Below, piece after piece: positions 34,290-43,619 of a DNA stretch of 64,000 bases. The position numbers were made by a program, and so were the translations under genes. The notes under the pieces are model-generated. The model saw nothing but the letters and a program-made list of their open reading frames with translations. It did no database searches and was not told where the DNA came from. This stretch comes from Rhodoferax sp. TS-BS-61-7. GTDB taxonomy: Bacteria; Pseudomonadota; Gammaproteobacteria; Burkholderiales; Burkholderiaceae_C. The stretch covers positions 1 to 64,000 of the forward strand of contig NZ_PTQY01000009.1 in the NCBI RefSeq assembly GCF_002943465.1, written 5' to 3'. Every line of letters starts with the position of its first letter. The first letter of the stretch is position 1.

Positions 34290-34315
34290 ATTTGAAAAAC
34301 CACCCAATCCACCCC

Positions 34316-35038
34316 GTGCCATCCGCCCTAAACCCCGCCGCCGACAGCTCCCCGCTCTACCTGCAGCTGGCCCACCAGCTGGAGCAAGACATCCGCGCGG
34401 GCACCTACCGCGTGGACCAGGCTTTGCCGTCGGAGCGGGTGTTGTCCGAATCGCTGGGCGTGTCGCGCATCACCGCGCGCAAAGCCATTGAGGTGTTGGT
34501 GGGCCAGGGCCTGGTGCTGCGCCGCCAGGGTTCGGGCAACTTCATCGCGCCGCGGCTGGAGCAGCCGCTGTCCAAGCTAACCAGTTTTTCGGAAGAGCTG
34601 CGCCAGCGTGGCTACATACCCAGCAGCAACTGGATCACGCGCGAGGTGGCCACCGCCAGCGTGGCCGAGCGTGAAGCCCTGGGTCTGGCCCGCGGCGCCC
34701 GCGTGGCGCGGCTGGAGCGCCTGCGCCTGGCCGACGGCGTGCCCATGGCCTACGAGCGCAGCACCGTGCTGCTGAGTGCCTGCCCGCGCCCGCAGGACCT
34801 GGACGGTTCGCTCTACCTGCACCTGGCGCGCAGCGGCCTGGCGCCGGTGCGCGCGGTGCAGCACATCCGCGCGGTGAACGCCGAGCCCGCCATGGCTGTA
34901 CCGCTGGGCATTGCCATAGGCGCAGCCCTGCTGTGGGTAAGCCGCACCGCCTATTTGCCCGACGGCGTGGCCGTGGAGCACACCCAGTCGCACTGCCGCA
35001 GCGACTACTACGACTTTGTGGCCGAACTCAAGACCTAA
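34316..35038 (+). CDS. nagR: GntR/HutC-family regulator of amino-sugar use (NagR/NagQ-like)
   Basis: 240 residues from GTG 34316 (a TTG at 34277 would start inside the operator-like repeat). wHTH at about 15-75 (LPSERVLSESLGVSRITARK), UTRA effector domain from about 90 (KLTSFSEELRQRGYIPSSNW, GVPMAYERSTVLLSACPRPQ). UTRA repressors of this type bind GlcNAc-6-phosphate or GlcN-6-phosphate. It lies ten bases before nagA, fixing its likely role. Confidence 0.85.
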   Translation: MPSALNPAADSSPLYLQLAHQLEQDIRAGTYRVDQALPSERVLSESLGVSRITARKAIEVLVGQGLVLRRQGSGNFIAPRLEQPLSKLTSFSEELRQRGYIPSSNWITREVATASVAEREALGLARGARVARLERLRLADGVPMAYERSTVLLSACPRPQDLDGSLYLHLARSGLAPVRAVQHIRAVNAEPAMAVPLGIAIGAALLWVSRTAYLPDGVAVEHTQSHCRSDYYDFVAELKT

Positions 35039-35048
35039 GGACACCGCC

Positions 35049-36179
35049 ATGACGACATTGCAAACCCGCATCGAAGGCCACATCCTCACCCCCACGGGTT
35101 TTGTGCAGGGCGCACTCACGCTGGATGCGCAGGGCCGCATTGCAGGCATCAACGGCACGCCGGTAGCCACCGCCGCGGTGCGCGACAGCGGTGTGCCAAT
35201 TGTGCTGCCCGGCTTCATCGACCTGCATGTGCACGGCGGTGCGGGCCACGACATCATGGAAGGCGGCGACGCGGCTATGCATGTGGCCACGCTGCATGCG
35301 CGTCATGGCACCACGTCGCTCCTGGCCACCACCATGACCGCACCGCAGAGCGACCTGGATACGGCCTTTGCCGCCATGGGGCCGCTGTGCGAACAGCGCG
35401 CGCCCAATGCCGCACGCGTGCTGGGCGTGCACCTGGAGGGGCCCTACATCAGCGAGGCGCGCCTGGGCGCGCAGCCGCCGTTTGCGCGGCCCGCCAGCTT
35501 TGACGAGATCCACCGCCTGCACGCCATGGCGCCCATCCGCCTCATCACGCTGGCGCCTGAGGTGGGTGGCAACCATGATCTCATTGCCCAGCTGGTGGCC
35601 GAGGGCTTCAAGGTGCAGCTGGGCCACACCACGGGCAGCTACGAGCAGGGCGTAGCCGCCATGCGCTGCGGCGCCACGGGTTTCACGCATTTGTTCAACG
35701 CCATGTCGGCCCTGCACCACCGCGAGCCCGGCATGGTGGGCGCCGCACTGGCGCACGCCGAGTTTGCAGAGGTCATTCCTGATCTGCTGCATGTGCACCC
35801 CGGCGCCATCCACGCCGCGCTGCGCGCCATCCCCAAGCTGTACTGCGTGACCGATTCCACATCGGCCGCCGGCATGCCCGATGGCGACTACAAGCTGGGC
35901 CGCCACACGGTGACCAAATGCATGGGCGGCGTGCGCCTGGCCGATGGCACGCTGGCCGGCTCGGTGCTGAGCATGGACCAGGCCCTGCGCAACTTGGTGG
36001 ACACACTGGGGCTGGACCTGGCGGATGCGTCCAAACGCGTGTCCACCTATGCGGCCGACCACATGGGGCTGCAAGACCGCGGCCGCTTGGCAGCGGGTGC
36101 CTGGGGCGATGTGGTGGTGCTGAACCGCGACCTGGCGTTGCAGGCGGTGCTGGTGGAAGGCCACGCGGTCGCCTTGTAA
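35049..36179 (+). CDS. nagA: N-acetylglucosamine-6-phosphate deacetylase
   Basis: 376 residues of the amidohydrolase superfamily. Metal/substrate motifs: LHVHGGAGHD (HxH) near 60, HLEGPYI with the metal-ligand Glu near 130, QLGHTTGSYEQG and TGFTHLFNAM with the two His near 195 and 216, and the catalytic Asp in CVTDSTSAAG near 273. It converts GlcNAc-6-P to GlcN-6-P and acetate. The HxH pair suggests a two-metal type unlike E. coli NagA. It is co-transcribed with nagR. The kinase and deaminase for the flanking steps lie 10 kb away. Confidence 0.93.
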   Translation: MTTLQTRIEGHILTPTGFVQGALTLDAQGRIAGINGTPVATAAVRDSGVPIVLPGFIDLHVHGGAGHDIMEGGDAAMHVATLHARHGTTSLLATTMTAPQSDLDTAFAAMGPLCEQRAPNAARVLGVHLEGPYISEARLGAQPPFARPASFDEIHRLHAMAPIRLITLAPEVGGNHDLIAQLVAEGFKVQLGHTTGSYEQGVAAMRCGATGFTHLFNAMSALHHREPGMVGAALAHAEFAEVIPDLLHVHPGAIHAALRAIPKLYCVTDSTSAAGMPDGDYKLGRHTVTKCMGGVRLADGTLAGSVLSMDQALRNLVDTLGLDLADASKRVSTYAADHMGLQDRGRLAAGAWGDVVVLNRDLALQAVLVEGHAVAL

Positions 36180-36263
36180 AAAGGGCCGCGGTGCAACTCC
36201 GCAAGAAATGTCTGCTCGGTGTTTTTAGACTGGCCCGGTGTTCAACCCCACCGGAGTTATTGA

Positions 36264-36710
36264 ATGAAAACAGAGCAACTGGCCCAGGCCCTCCACGTCA
36301 TCGGCATCGAGCTGCGCACCACCAACCTGGAGGCCATGCAGACCATTCCGCCGCACTGGCAACGTTTTGGACAAGATGAAGTGTTGGCCCACATTCCCGC
36401 CAAGCTGAATGGCGATGTCTACGCGGTCTACACCCACTTTGAAAACGCGGGCGTCAACAACACGGGTTTGTATTCGCTGGTGATTGGCGCTGCGGTGCCG
36501 GCCAGCGCCGAGGTGCCCGCGGGCATGGTGCGCGTGGTCATCCCTGCGTCCAAACGCGCGGTGTTTGACGTGGAGCCGGCTCGCTTTGATTTGGTGGGCG
36601 CCAAGTGGATGGAAATCTGGGGCCACACCGAACTGGCCAAGACCGTGATTGCCGAGTACGAGCATTACAGTGCCGATGGCAAGATTGCCATCTCGATTGG
36701 ATTGCAATAG
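36264..36710 (+). CDS. GyrI-like / effector-binding domain protein
   Basis: 148 residues matching the stand-alone GyrI-like (integron-associated effector-binding) fold: QTIPPHWQRFGQDEVLAHIP, NTGLYSLVIGAAVPASAEVP, MVRVVIPASKRAVFDVEPAR and the C-terminal IAISIGLQ. Such domains bind hydrophobic ligands or gyrase. It is followed 27 bases later by an AraC protein with the same type of domain at its C-terminus, suggesting they sense related compounds. Confidence 0.82.
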   Translation: MKTEQLAQALHVIGIELRTTNLEAMQTIPPHWQRFGQDEVLAHIPAKLNGDVYAVYTHFENAGVNNTGLYSLVIGAAVPASAEVPAGMVRVVIPASKRAVFDVEPARFDLVGAKWMEIWGHTELAKTVIAEYEHYSADGKIAISIGLQ

Positions 36711-36736
36711 ACCTGCCACCAGGGAACCCCACACGC

Positions 36737-37597
36737 ATGAACCGCAGCCACAGCTGGACCGACTACCAGGATCGCCTGAGCCGCGTCACCGCCTACCTCC
36801 ATGACCACCTGGGCGAAGACCTGAGCTTGGAGCGGCTGGCGGAGGTGGCCCACCTGTCGCCCTACCACTGGCACCGCGTGTACCACGCGATGAATGGCGA
36901 GACGATTGCGGCCACCATACGCCGGTTGCGCTTGCACCGCGCATCCGGCTACCTGGCCAACACACAGCTGCCGGTGGCGCAGGTAGCGCGCAAATGCGGC
37001 TACCCCAATGTGCAGTCGTTCACCCGCGCGTTTGGCACGGCCTATGGCATGGGGCCCACGCAGTACCACGCGCGGGGCGGCCATGTGGTGTTTCGCCAGG
37101 GCGTGGCGCAGGCCGCAGCGGCGGGCTACACGGTGGACATTCGCCATGTGCCCGCGGTGCCGCTGGCGGGTTTGCCGCATGGCGGCGGCTATATGCGCAT
37201 TGGCAAGGCGTTTGAAACCACCTTCACCCACATGGCCGCGCAGGGCCTGCTACGGGACGACACGCGCTGGCTGGCCGTGTACTACGACGACCCGGCGGCC
37301 GTGCCGGAGGCGCAGCTGCGGTCGTGGGCGGGGTTGTCGCTGTCTGCGGGTGCCCAAGCCAGCGCGCCGCTGCAGCCAATGACGCTGGGCGGTTGCACCT
37401 GTGCCGTGCTGCGCCACCGCGGCCCCTACGCCACCATGGGCGCAGCCTACCAGTGGCTGTATGGGCAGTGGCTGGTGCAGTCCGGCCACGCCGCGCTGGA
37501 CCAGCCCGTGTTTGAGGAATACCTGAACAACCCGCGCGACACGGCACCGGCCGATTTGCTGACCGACATTTATTTGCCGCTGCAGGGCGCGGCCTAA
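36737..37597 (+). CDS. AraC regulator with GyrI-like effector domain
   Basis: 286 residues. The AraC HTH pair is N-terminal (about 15-115; LSLERLAEVAHLSPYHWHRV; VAQVARKCGYPNVQSFTRAF), followed by a GyrI-like ligand domain (about 130-285; VDIRHVPAVPLAGLPHGGGY, GGCTCAVLRHRGPY, YLNNPRDTAPADLLTDIYLP). This is the Rob/SbmC-type order. It probably regulates itself and the small GyrI-like gene upstream. Its stop is only four bases from the convergent histidine kinase stop. Confidence 0.9.
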   Translation: MNRSHSWTDYQDRLSRVTAYLHDHLGEDLSLERLAEVAHLSPYHWHRVYHAMNGETIAATIRRLRLHRASGYLANTQLPVAQVARKCGYPNVQSFTRAFGTAYGMGPTQYHARGGHVVFRQGVAQAAAAGYTVDIRHVPAVPLAGLPHGGGYMRIGKAFETTFTHMAAQGLLRDDTRWLAVYYDDPAAVPEAQLRSWAGLSLSAGAQASAPLQPMTLGGCTCAVLRHRGPYATMGAAYQWLYGQWLVQSGHAALDQPVFEEYLNNPRDTAPADLLTDIYLPLQGAA

Positions 37598-37600
37598 GGG

Positions 37601-39079
37601 CTAAGCGTCTTCCTGCGCAATCGCCGCCAGCAGCACGGTCACCACCAGCCCGCCTTCGGCGTGGTTGTGCAGGCGAATCTCGCCGCCATGCGCCTGGATG
37701 ATGTTGCGCGCAATGCCCAGGCCCAGGCCGGTGCCGGTGCGGTTTTGCTGCTGGCCGTGGGACAGGCGCACATGCGGCTCAAACGCGGCCGACATGCTGG
37801 CTTGTGCAATGCCGGGTCCAAAGTCACGCACCTCTACCAGCGCGCGGCTGCCTTGCAGACTCAGCCGCACCTGCACCCGTTCGCCATAGAGCACGGCGTT
37901 GTCCAGCAGGTTGCTGAAAGCGCGCTCCAGCGCCAGCGGTTTGCCCAGTACGCTGATGGCTTCGGCCGTGCATTCAATGCTCGCATCGGGGTGGATGGGG
38001 CGCTGGGCCAGGCGGGCCAGCAGCGTGTCCAGCCGCACGGGGGTCAGGTTCTCGTGGATGTCGGTGTCTTTCACACTTTGCAGCGCGGCTTTCACCATCA
38101 CGTCCAGGTCGTCCAGGTCTTCATGGAATTCAGCACGCAGGGTTTCGTCGTCCAGCAGCTCGGTACGCAGCTTGAGCCGCATGATGGGTGTTTTGAGCCC
38201 GTGCGAGATGCCCAGGAACAAACGCTCGCGGTCCACCAGGTAGCCTTGGATGCGGGCCTGCATTTCGTTGAAGGCGCGTGCGGTGCGGCGCAGTTCGGCG
38301 GTGCCGGTTTCGGGCACGCTCTCGGGCGCGGTGTCGCTGCCAAAGGCATTGGCGGCCGACGCAATTTTGTTCAACGGGCGAATGAGGCCACGCACCAGCA
38401 AAACGCTGAGCACCAGTACGGTGAGCAACGTCACCAGCTGCATGGCCACGCGGTCCAGTGTGAGCGGGTTGGCGTTTTCCAGAAAGTAGGGGTCGGGCAT
38501 GGGCGCGGCCAGATACAACCAGCGCCCCGGTTCAAACTCCGCCTGGATCACCAGCACCGGCGCAGGCCGTGGGCGCAGCAGCAGCGTGGCTTCCACCCAC
38601 GACTCGGGCAGGTCGCGCACCATGCGGCCGTCGTCGGACACCTGCAGGCTGTCGGGCCAGGCAAAGGCCACCTCGGGCGCCTGTGCAGCGTTGAGGTTGC
38701 GCACCAGGTCTTCGCGCACCACGTCCACCACGGCATCCACCAGCGCATTGCCGGCCAGCGGGGTGATGGGTACCTGCGCCTTGTTCACGTTCACAAAGAA
38801 GCGCGTACCGCCCATAGTGCGCAGCTGCTCAATGAGGATGGGGCGGAACTGGGGCGGCAGGTCGCGGAAGAAACGAATGGAGCCGGCTGCGTTGAGCGCA
38901 ATGTGTTTGCCGGCACTGAGTGCCTCGGTGCGGGCGCTTTCGCGCAACTGGCGGGCCCATAACAGCGTGCCCACCAGCTGGGCGCTGACCACGCCCAGCG
39001 CCATCACCACCACGATGCGGCCCAGCAGGCTGTCGGGCAGATAGCGGCGCGTCCAGCGGCGGCGGTCAGCTGTCGCCAT
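37601..39079 (-). CDS. sensor histidine kinase (sugar two-component system)
   Basis: 492 residues: first membrane helix about 20-43, periplasmic sensor to about 210, second helix about 212-232, HAMP, phospho-acceptor box FLGISHGLKTPIMRLKLR, and an ATPase domain with NLLDNAVLYGE (N box), DFGPGI (G1) and TGLGLGIARNI (G2). The H-box has Gly in place of the usual Glu/Asp after His (HGLKTP for HELRTP), which often lowers phosphatase function. It overlaps the response regulator by 14 bases; both follow an orphan sugar-binding protein, as in Pseudomonas gltB-linked GtrS/GltR systems. Confidence 0.9.
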   Translation of the reverse strand: MATADRRRWTRRYLPDSLLGRIVVVMALGVVSAQLVGTLLWARQLRESARTEALSAGKHIALNAAGSIRFFRDLPPQFRPILIEQLRTMGGTRFFVNVNKAQVPITPLAGNALVDAVVDVVREDLVRNLNAAQAPEVAFAWPDSLQVSDDGRMVRDLPESWVEATLLLRPRPAPVLVIQAEFEPGRWLYLAAPMPDPYFLENANPLTLDRVAMQLVTLLTVLVLSVLLVRGLIRPLNKIASAANAFGSDTAPESVPETGTAELRRTARAFNEMQARIQGYLVDRERLFLGISHGLKTPIMRLKLRTELLDDETLRAEFHEDLDDLDVMVKAALQSVKDTDIHENLTPVRLDTLLARLAQRPIHPDASIECTAEAISVLGKPLALERAFSNLLDNAVLYGERVQVRLSLQGSRALVEVRDFGPGIAQASMSAAFEPHVRLSHGQQQNRTGTGLGLGIARNIIQAHGGEIRLHNHAEGGLVVTVLLAAIAQEDA

Positions 39080-39785
39080 GCGGAGTCACATCGGCCGAGA
39101 ACACATAACCGCTGCCCCGCACGGTTTTGATGAGCGCAGGTTGTTTGCCATCGTCGTGCAGGCGCTGGCGCAGGCGGCTGATCTGCACATCCAGCGAGCG
39201 GTCCAGCGGGCCCAGGTCGCGGCCGCGGGTTTGCTCCATCAGGCGGGCACGGTCCAGCGTTTCGCCCGCATGTTCGGCAAAAAAGCGCAGCAGGTTGAAG
39301 TCCATGCTGGTCAGCACCACGGGCTCGCCCTGTGGGTCGGTCAACACGCGCTCCACCACGTCCATGCTGAAACCGGCAAAGCGCAAATAGCGCACCGGCG
39401 CACCGGGCGCACCCAGCTGCATGCGACGGTGAATCGCTTTGATGCGGGCCAGTAGTTCGCGCGGGTTGTAGGGCTTGGCGATGTAGTCGTCGGCGCCCAG
39501 CTCCAGGCCCACGATGCGGTCGGTGTCGTCCGCGCTGGCGGTCAGCATGATGATGGGCACCGGTGACTGGCTGCGCACGCTGCGGCACAGCGTAAAACCA
39601 TCGGTGTCGGGCAGCATCACGTCCAGGATGACCAGGCTGAGCTCGTCCTTGAAACGTTCGAATTCGGCCATGAAGCTGGCGCCGTCGTGCGCCACGCGCA
39701 CCTCGTACTGGTGTTTCTCCAGGTAGGTCTTCAGGAGGTTGCGGGTTTTTTGGTCGTCGTCAACAACGAGCAGGGTGCGGTTCAT
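39066..39785 (-). CDS. OmpR-family response regulator (sugar two-component system)
   Basis: 239 residues. Receiver domain with acidic DDD at 9-11, phospho-acceptor Asp in VILDVMLPD near 54 and Lys in [10 protein letters not shown] near 105; C-terminal OmpR-type wHTH (about 140-230; [36 protein letters not shown]). It lies 20 bases after the orphan solute-binding protein and overlaps the kinase gene. The divergent sugar-transport operon is the obvious target. Confidence 0.92.
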   Translation of the reverse strand: MNRTLLVVDDDQKTRNLLKTYLEKHQYEVRVAHDGASFMAEFERFKDELSLVILDVMLPDTDGFTLCRSVRSQSPVPIIMLTASADDTDRIVGLELGADDYIAKPYNPRELLARIKAIHRRMQLGAPGAPVRYLRFAGFSMDVVERVLTDPQGEPVVLTSMDFNLLRFFAEHAGETLDRARLMEQTRGRDLGPLDRSLDVQISRLRQRLHDDGKQPALIKTVRGSGYVFSADVTPHGDS

Positions 39786-39804
39786 GGCGTGTCGGGTGTG
39801 GGTG

Positions 39805-41070
39805 TTAGCGCTCCGCGCCAGAGGCGCGGATGACGGCGGCCAGGCGGCGCTGGGCCTCTTGAGGCTCCATGCGCGTATCGGTCAAAAAACGCCACAGGGT
39901 TTGCGCCACGGCGTCTTTGATGGCCTCGTCAGCCGCCATGCGGTGCGCCAGGCTGGGCACGCGGGCGCTGCGCGGGGCAGCAAAGGTTTCCCACGAATCG
40001 CGTGCGCAGCCGTCCAGCGAAGACACGTCCACATCGCGCCGCACGGGCACCGCGCCTTTGATGCGGTTGTAGGCCAGCTGGGCGGTGGGGCTCACCACCA
40101 CTTCGGCCATTTTTTCCTGCGTGGCTTCGCGTTGGCGCGCGCTCACCAGCATGGCCAGGGTGTCCACGCTGTAGAGGTGCATGCCCTCGGTGCCGGGCAC
40201 CACCACACAACCAAAGTCCTTGGTGGGGCTGGCGCCCCAGGCCATCAGTTCGCCCTTGGCCCAGTCGCCCATGATCATCATGCCGGCGCTGTCGTTCATG
40301 AGTTCACGTGCGCCGTCGGTCCAGGCTTTTTCTTGCGGGTTGTCGCCCGACAGGGTGCGCAGCCAGCGCAGGCGCTGCAGCGCGCGCTCCACGCGCGGGT
40401 CCATCCAGGCGCTGCTTTTGCGTTGCACGATGAGTTCTCGGTACAGCGTGGGGCCGGCTTCGCCCAGCAGCACGGTTTCGAACACGGTGGCCATTTGCCA
40501 GGGTTCGTCGCTCCAGACCAGCGGGCGCACGCCCTGCACCTGGAGCTTGCGTGCGATCAGTTCAAACTGCCCCCAACTGCGTGGTGGTGTGAGGCCCAGG
40601 CGCGCGAACAGCTTGCGGTTGTAGAGCAGGGTGTTGATGCGCTGGATGCCCAGCGGTGCGGCAATGACATCGCCCTTGTATGTGACCAGGTCCAGCACGG
40701 TGGGGAACAGCACCTGCGACCAGCGTTGGCGCTGGGCCACGGCGTTGAGTGGCATGACCAGGCCCATGTCGGCCCATTCGGTGAGCGTGGTGCCGATGAG
40801 CTGGGCCACATCGGGCGGGTCGCCCAGCAGCACGCGGCTCTTGAGCACCTTGACCGCGGCCATGCCACCACCACCGGGAATGGCGGCGTCTTTCCACAAC
40901 ACGCCCGCGGTGGCCAGCTGGGCACTGAGCTGGTCGGCCGCACGGCGCTCGCTGGCCGAGGTCCACCAGTGCAACACATCAAGTGGCACGCCAGGGGCTT
41001 GCGCATGGGCGGGCCACGCGGCCCCTAGCCACAGCGACAGACCCCATGCGAACCAGGCGAAAGCTTTCAT
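39805..41070 (-). CDS. extracellular sugar-binding protein co-transcribed with the two-component system
   Basis: 421 residues with a signal peptide (about 1-23, WPAHAQA) and the family 1 solute-binding fold: VPLDVLHWWTSASERRAADQ, DVAQLIGTTLTEWADMG, GIQRINTLLYNRKLF and GMMIMGDWAKGELMAWG. No permease is in its operon; instead it is followed by a response regulator and a histidine kinase, so it may present sugar to the sensor or share the divergent transporter. It differs clearly from the second binding protein at 41339. Confidence 0.9.
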   Translation of the reverse strand: MKAFAWFAWGLSLWLGAAWPAHAQAPGVPLDVLHWWTSASERRAADQLSAQLATAGVLWKDAAIPGGGGMAAVKVLKSRVLLGDPPDVAQLIGTTLTEWADMGLVMPLNAVAQRQRWSQVLFPTVLDLVTYKGDVIAAPLGIQRINTLLYNRKLFARLGLTPPRSWGQFELIARKLQVQGVRPLVWSDEPWQMATVFETVLLGEAGPTLYRELIVQRKSSAWMDPRVERALQRLRWLRTLSGDNPQEKAWTDGARELMNDSAGMMIMGDWAKGELMAWGASPTKDFGCVVVPGTEGMHLYSVDTLAMLVSARQREATQEKMAEVVVSPTAQLAYNRIKGAVPVRRDVDVSSLDGCARDSWETFAAPRSARVPSLAHRMAADEAIKDAVAQTLWRFLTDTRMEPQEAQRRLAAVIRASGAER

Positions 41071-41338
41071 TTGCTGTCGTTTTGTAATGTTATGTATGTG
41101 TGCTGCCGGAACCAGCCCAAACCACCGCTGGTGCGGCGGAACGGCGCGTAATAAAGCGTAAGGTGAGAAGGCGACGCATGGGGGAAATATTCAATGAAAT
41201 CAACGACTTATTTCTGTAATTCGCATGCGGTAAAGCGGTTTGATATTACAGGGGTCACAGCATAACCTCCGCTCCGCTGATTGGTCACCGCGATGCACGG
41301 GACCGGCAGTTTCATTCAACCGATGATCAGGAGAATTC
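41071..41338. promoter_or_regulatory. divergent control region between two-component operon and sugar ABC operon
   Basis: About 270 gene-free bases separate the two divergent operons. TGTAAT occurs at 41084-41089 and 41215-41220, with related GTAATA/GCGTAA segments between. The ABC operon has AGGAG at 41329-41333. No clear promoter consensus or long palindrome could be fixed by eye. The response regulator probably binds here. Confidence 0.4.
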
Positions 41339-42586
41339 ATGTCCCAACCCCTTCGCATGGCCGCTGTCGCGGCTGCGCTGGTTTGCAGCAGTTTGGCCAA
41401 TGCCGGCACCCTCACCATTGAGAGCTGGCGTGTGGATGACAAAGGTTTGTGGGAAGACGTGTTGCTGCCCGCCTTCTACAAAGCCAACCCCGGCATTACC
41501 GTGAAGTTCAGCCCCACGGCGCCTCCCGAGTACAACTCCGCACTGAACGCCCGCCTGACCGCGGGTACTGCGGGTGATCTGGTGACCTGCCGCCCGTTTG
41601 ATGTGTCGCTGGACCTGTTCAAGAAGGGGCATCTGGACAAGCTCAACGGCAATGCTGCACTGAAGAACTTCCCCGAATCCGCCCAGGTGGCCTGGCAAAC
41701 CGACGACGGCAAGGACACCTACTGCGTGCCCATGGCGTCCGTCATCCACGGTTTCTTCTACAACAAGAAGGTGTTTGTCGAGCTGGGCCTGGCTGTGCCA
41801 GTGACCGAAGCCGACTTCTTTGCCGCCATGGACAAGATCAAGGCCCAAGGCAAGGTGGCACCCATTGCCATGGGTACGGCCGACCAGTGGGAAACCCACC
41901 AAATCGTCTACACCGGCATTGGCCCCAACTACTGGAAGGGCGAAGAAGGCCGCAAAGCCATCATCGCGGGCAAGAAGAAATTCACCGACCCTGAGTTTGT
42001 GAAGACCTGGGACGTGATGGCCAAGTGGGCCGCCTACCTGCCAAAGGGTTACCAGGCGCAAACTTATGGTGATTCGCAGAACTTGTTTGGCACGGGCCGC
42101 GCCGCCATCTACCCCACCGGCTCGTGGGACATCTCGTACTTTGAGGGCAACAGCAAGGTGGAGTTTGGTGCATTCAAGCCCCCCGTGGCCAAGGCGGGTG
42201 ACCCTTGCTACATCTCGGACCACACCGACATCGCCATGGGTATCAACAGCAAGAGCAAAAACAAGGCAGACGCCCAGGTGTTTTTGAACTGGCTGGCGAG
42301 CAAAGAGTTTGCCGACCTCTATACCAACAAGGTGACTGGCTTCTTCTCGCTGTCCAAACACGCGATTGATGTGAAGAACCCTGTGGCCAAGGAAATGATC
42401 GGTTGGCGCAATCAGTGCAAGAGCACCATTCGCCTGAACGCCCAGATCATGAGCCGTGGCACACCGAGCATGGAAAACGAGTTCTGGAACGTGAACTCGC
42501 AGGTCATGAACGGAAAGATGGCGCCTAAGGATGCGGCTGCACAAATCCAGACCGGGTTTGCCAAGTGGTACACGCCAGCCAAATAA
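41339..42586 (+). CDS. ABC sugar transporter, periplasmic binding protein
   Basis: 415 residues with signal peptide (cleavage near 22, SSLANAG) and the family 1 sugar-binding fold: TLTIESWRVDDKGLWEDVLL, EYNSALNARLTAGTAGDLVT, IHGFFYNKKVFVELGL and RAAIYPTGSWDISYFEGNSK. It is the first gene of an operon with two permeases, an ATPase, an N-acetylglucosamine-type kinase and a sugar isomerase, so the ligand is probably an amino sugar or its oligomer. Confidence 0.93.
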   Translation: MSQPLRMAAVAAALVCSSLANAGTLTIESWRVDDKGLWEDVLLPAFYKANPGITVKFSPTAPPEYNSALNARLTAGTAGDLVTCRPFDVSLDLFKKGHLDKLNGNAALKNFPESAQVAWQTDDGKDTYCVPMASVIHGFFYNKKVFVELGLAVPVTEADFFAAMDKIKAQGKVAPIAMGTADQWETHQIVYTGIGPNYWKGEEGRKAIIAGKKKFTDPEFVKTWDVMAKWAAYLPKGYQAQTYGDSQNLFGTGRAAIYPTGSWDISYFEGNSKVEFGAFKPPVAKAGDPCYISDHTDIAMGINSKSKNKADAQVFLNWLASKEFADLYTNKVTGFFSLSKHAIDVKNPVAKEMIGWRNQCKSTIRLNAQIMSRGTPSMENEFWNVNSQVMNGKMAPKDAAAQIQTGFAKWYTPAK

Positions 42587-42696
42587 ACATGGGCATGTGA
42601 AAGACGGGTGCGGGCCGCTGGCCTGCATCCTGGCGGCGCAAGGGGCTTGTGCCGCCGTCCCGTTCTCCCTCGTCTCTCTGGCCAACAAGGTCTCTC

Positions 42697-43611
42697 ATGA
42701 AACTCGGCTTTTCCTGGCGGGTGCTGGTGTTTATCGCCCCGGCACTGCTGATCTACGCCACCTTCAGTGCGCTGCCGCTGATCGATACCCTGCGTCTGGG
42801 CCTGTACAGCGCCGACGACACGGGTGTGCGCACTTTCTCCGGCTTGTCCAACTACATCACCATCCTCTCGGACCTGCAGTGGTCTGCGAGTTTCTGGAAT
42901 GCGATGTGGAACAACCTCAAGTTTTTTGGCATCCATATGCTGGTGCAAAACCCCGTGGGCCTGTTGCTGGCGGCCCTGCTGTCGCTGCGTAACGTGCGTT
43001 TTGCGGCCACCTACCGCACTATCTTTTTCCTGCCCACGCTGTTGTCGGTGGTGATCATCGGCTTTGTGTGGCAGCTGATCCTGTCGCCACTGTGGGGCGT
43101 GTCGGAACGCTTGCTGACGATGGTGGGCTTGGGCGACTGGTTTGCACCTTGGCTGGGGCTGGAAGACACGGCCTTGATCACCGTGTCGCTGATGTCGGTG
43201 TGGCAGTTCATCGGGGTGCCGATGATGCTGATCTATGCCGCGCTGATTGCGATTCCTGACGACATCATCGAAGCCGCCGTGGTGGAGGGCGCTTCGCCCT
43301 GGCGCATCTTCTGGCAGATTCGCCTGCCCTTGATCCTGCCGACGCTGGGGCTGGTGACCATCCTGACCTTTGTGGCCAACTTCAACGCGTTTGACCTGGT
43401 CTACACGGTCAAGGGCGCTGTGGCCGGCCCCAACTACAGCACCGACATTCTGGGCACGCTGTTCTACCGCACCTTCTTTGGTTACCAGTCGCAAGTGGCC
43501 AGCGCCACCATGGGGGCGGCCGTGGCCACCATCATGTTCCTGGTGATTCTGGTGGGCGTAGCTCTGTACTTTTTGGTGGTGCAGCGCAGGCTGCAGCGCT
43601 TTGCTTTGTGA
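42697..43611 (+). CDS. ABC sugar transporter, permease 1 (MalF/UgpA type)
   Basis: 304 residues with six membrane helices and the inner-membrane EAA loop EAAVVEGASPWRIFWQIRLP at about 190-209 that contacts the ATPase. The ATG at 42697 starts just before the first helix. It overlaps a possible GTG of the next permease by four bases; about 110 bases without a gene precede it. Confidence 0.93.
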   Translation: MKLGFSWRVLVFIAPALLIYATFSALPLIDTLRLGLYSADDTGVRTFSGLSNYITILSDLQWSASFWNAMWNNLKFFGIHMLVQNPVGLLLAALLSLRNVRFAATYRTIFFLPTLLSVVIIGFVWQLILSPLWGVSERLLTMVGLGDWFAPWLGLEDTALITVSLMSVWQFIGVPMMLIYAALIAIPDDIIEAAVVEGASPWRIFWQIRLPLILPTLGLVTILTFVANFNAFDLVYTVKGAVAGPNYSTDILGTLFYRTFFGYQSQVASATMGAAVATIMFLVILVGVALYFLVVQRRLQRFAL

Positions 43612-43619
43612 GACCCCGC

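Noticed and set aside
34277..34315. TTG start at 34277 for nagR
   Set aside because: It would place the first codons inside the operator-like TGGTATT repeat; the GTG at 34316 begins the conserved GntR N-terminus.
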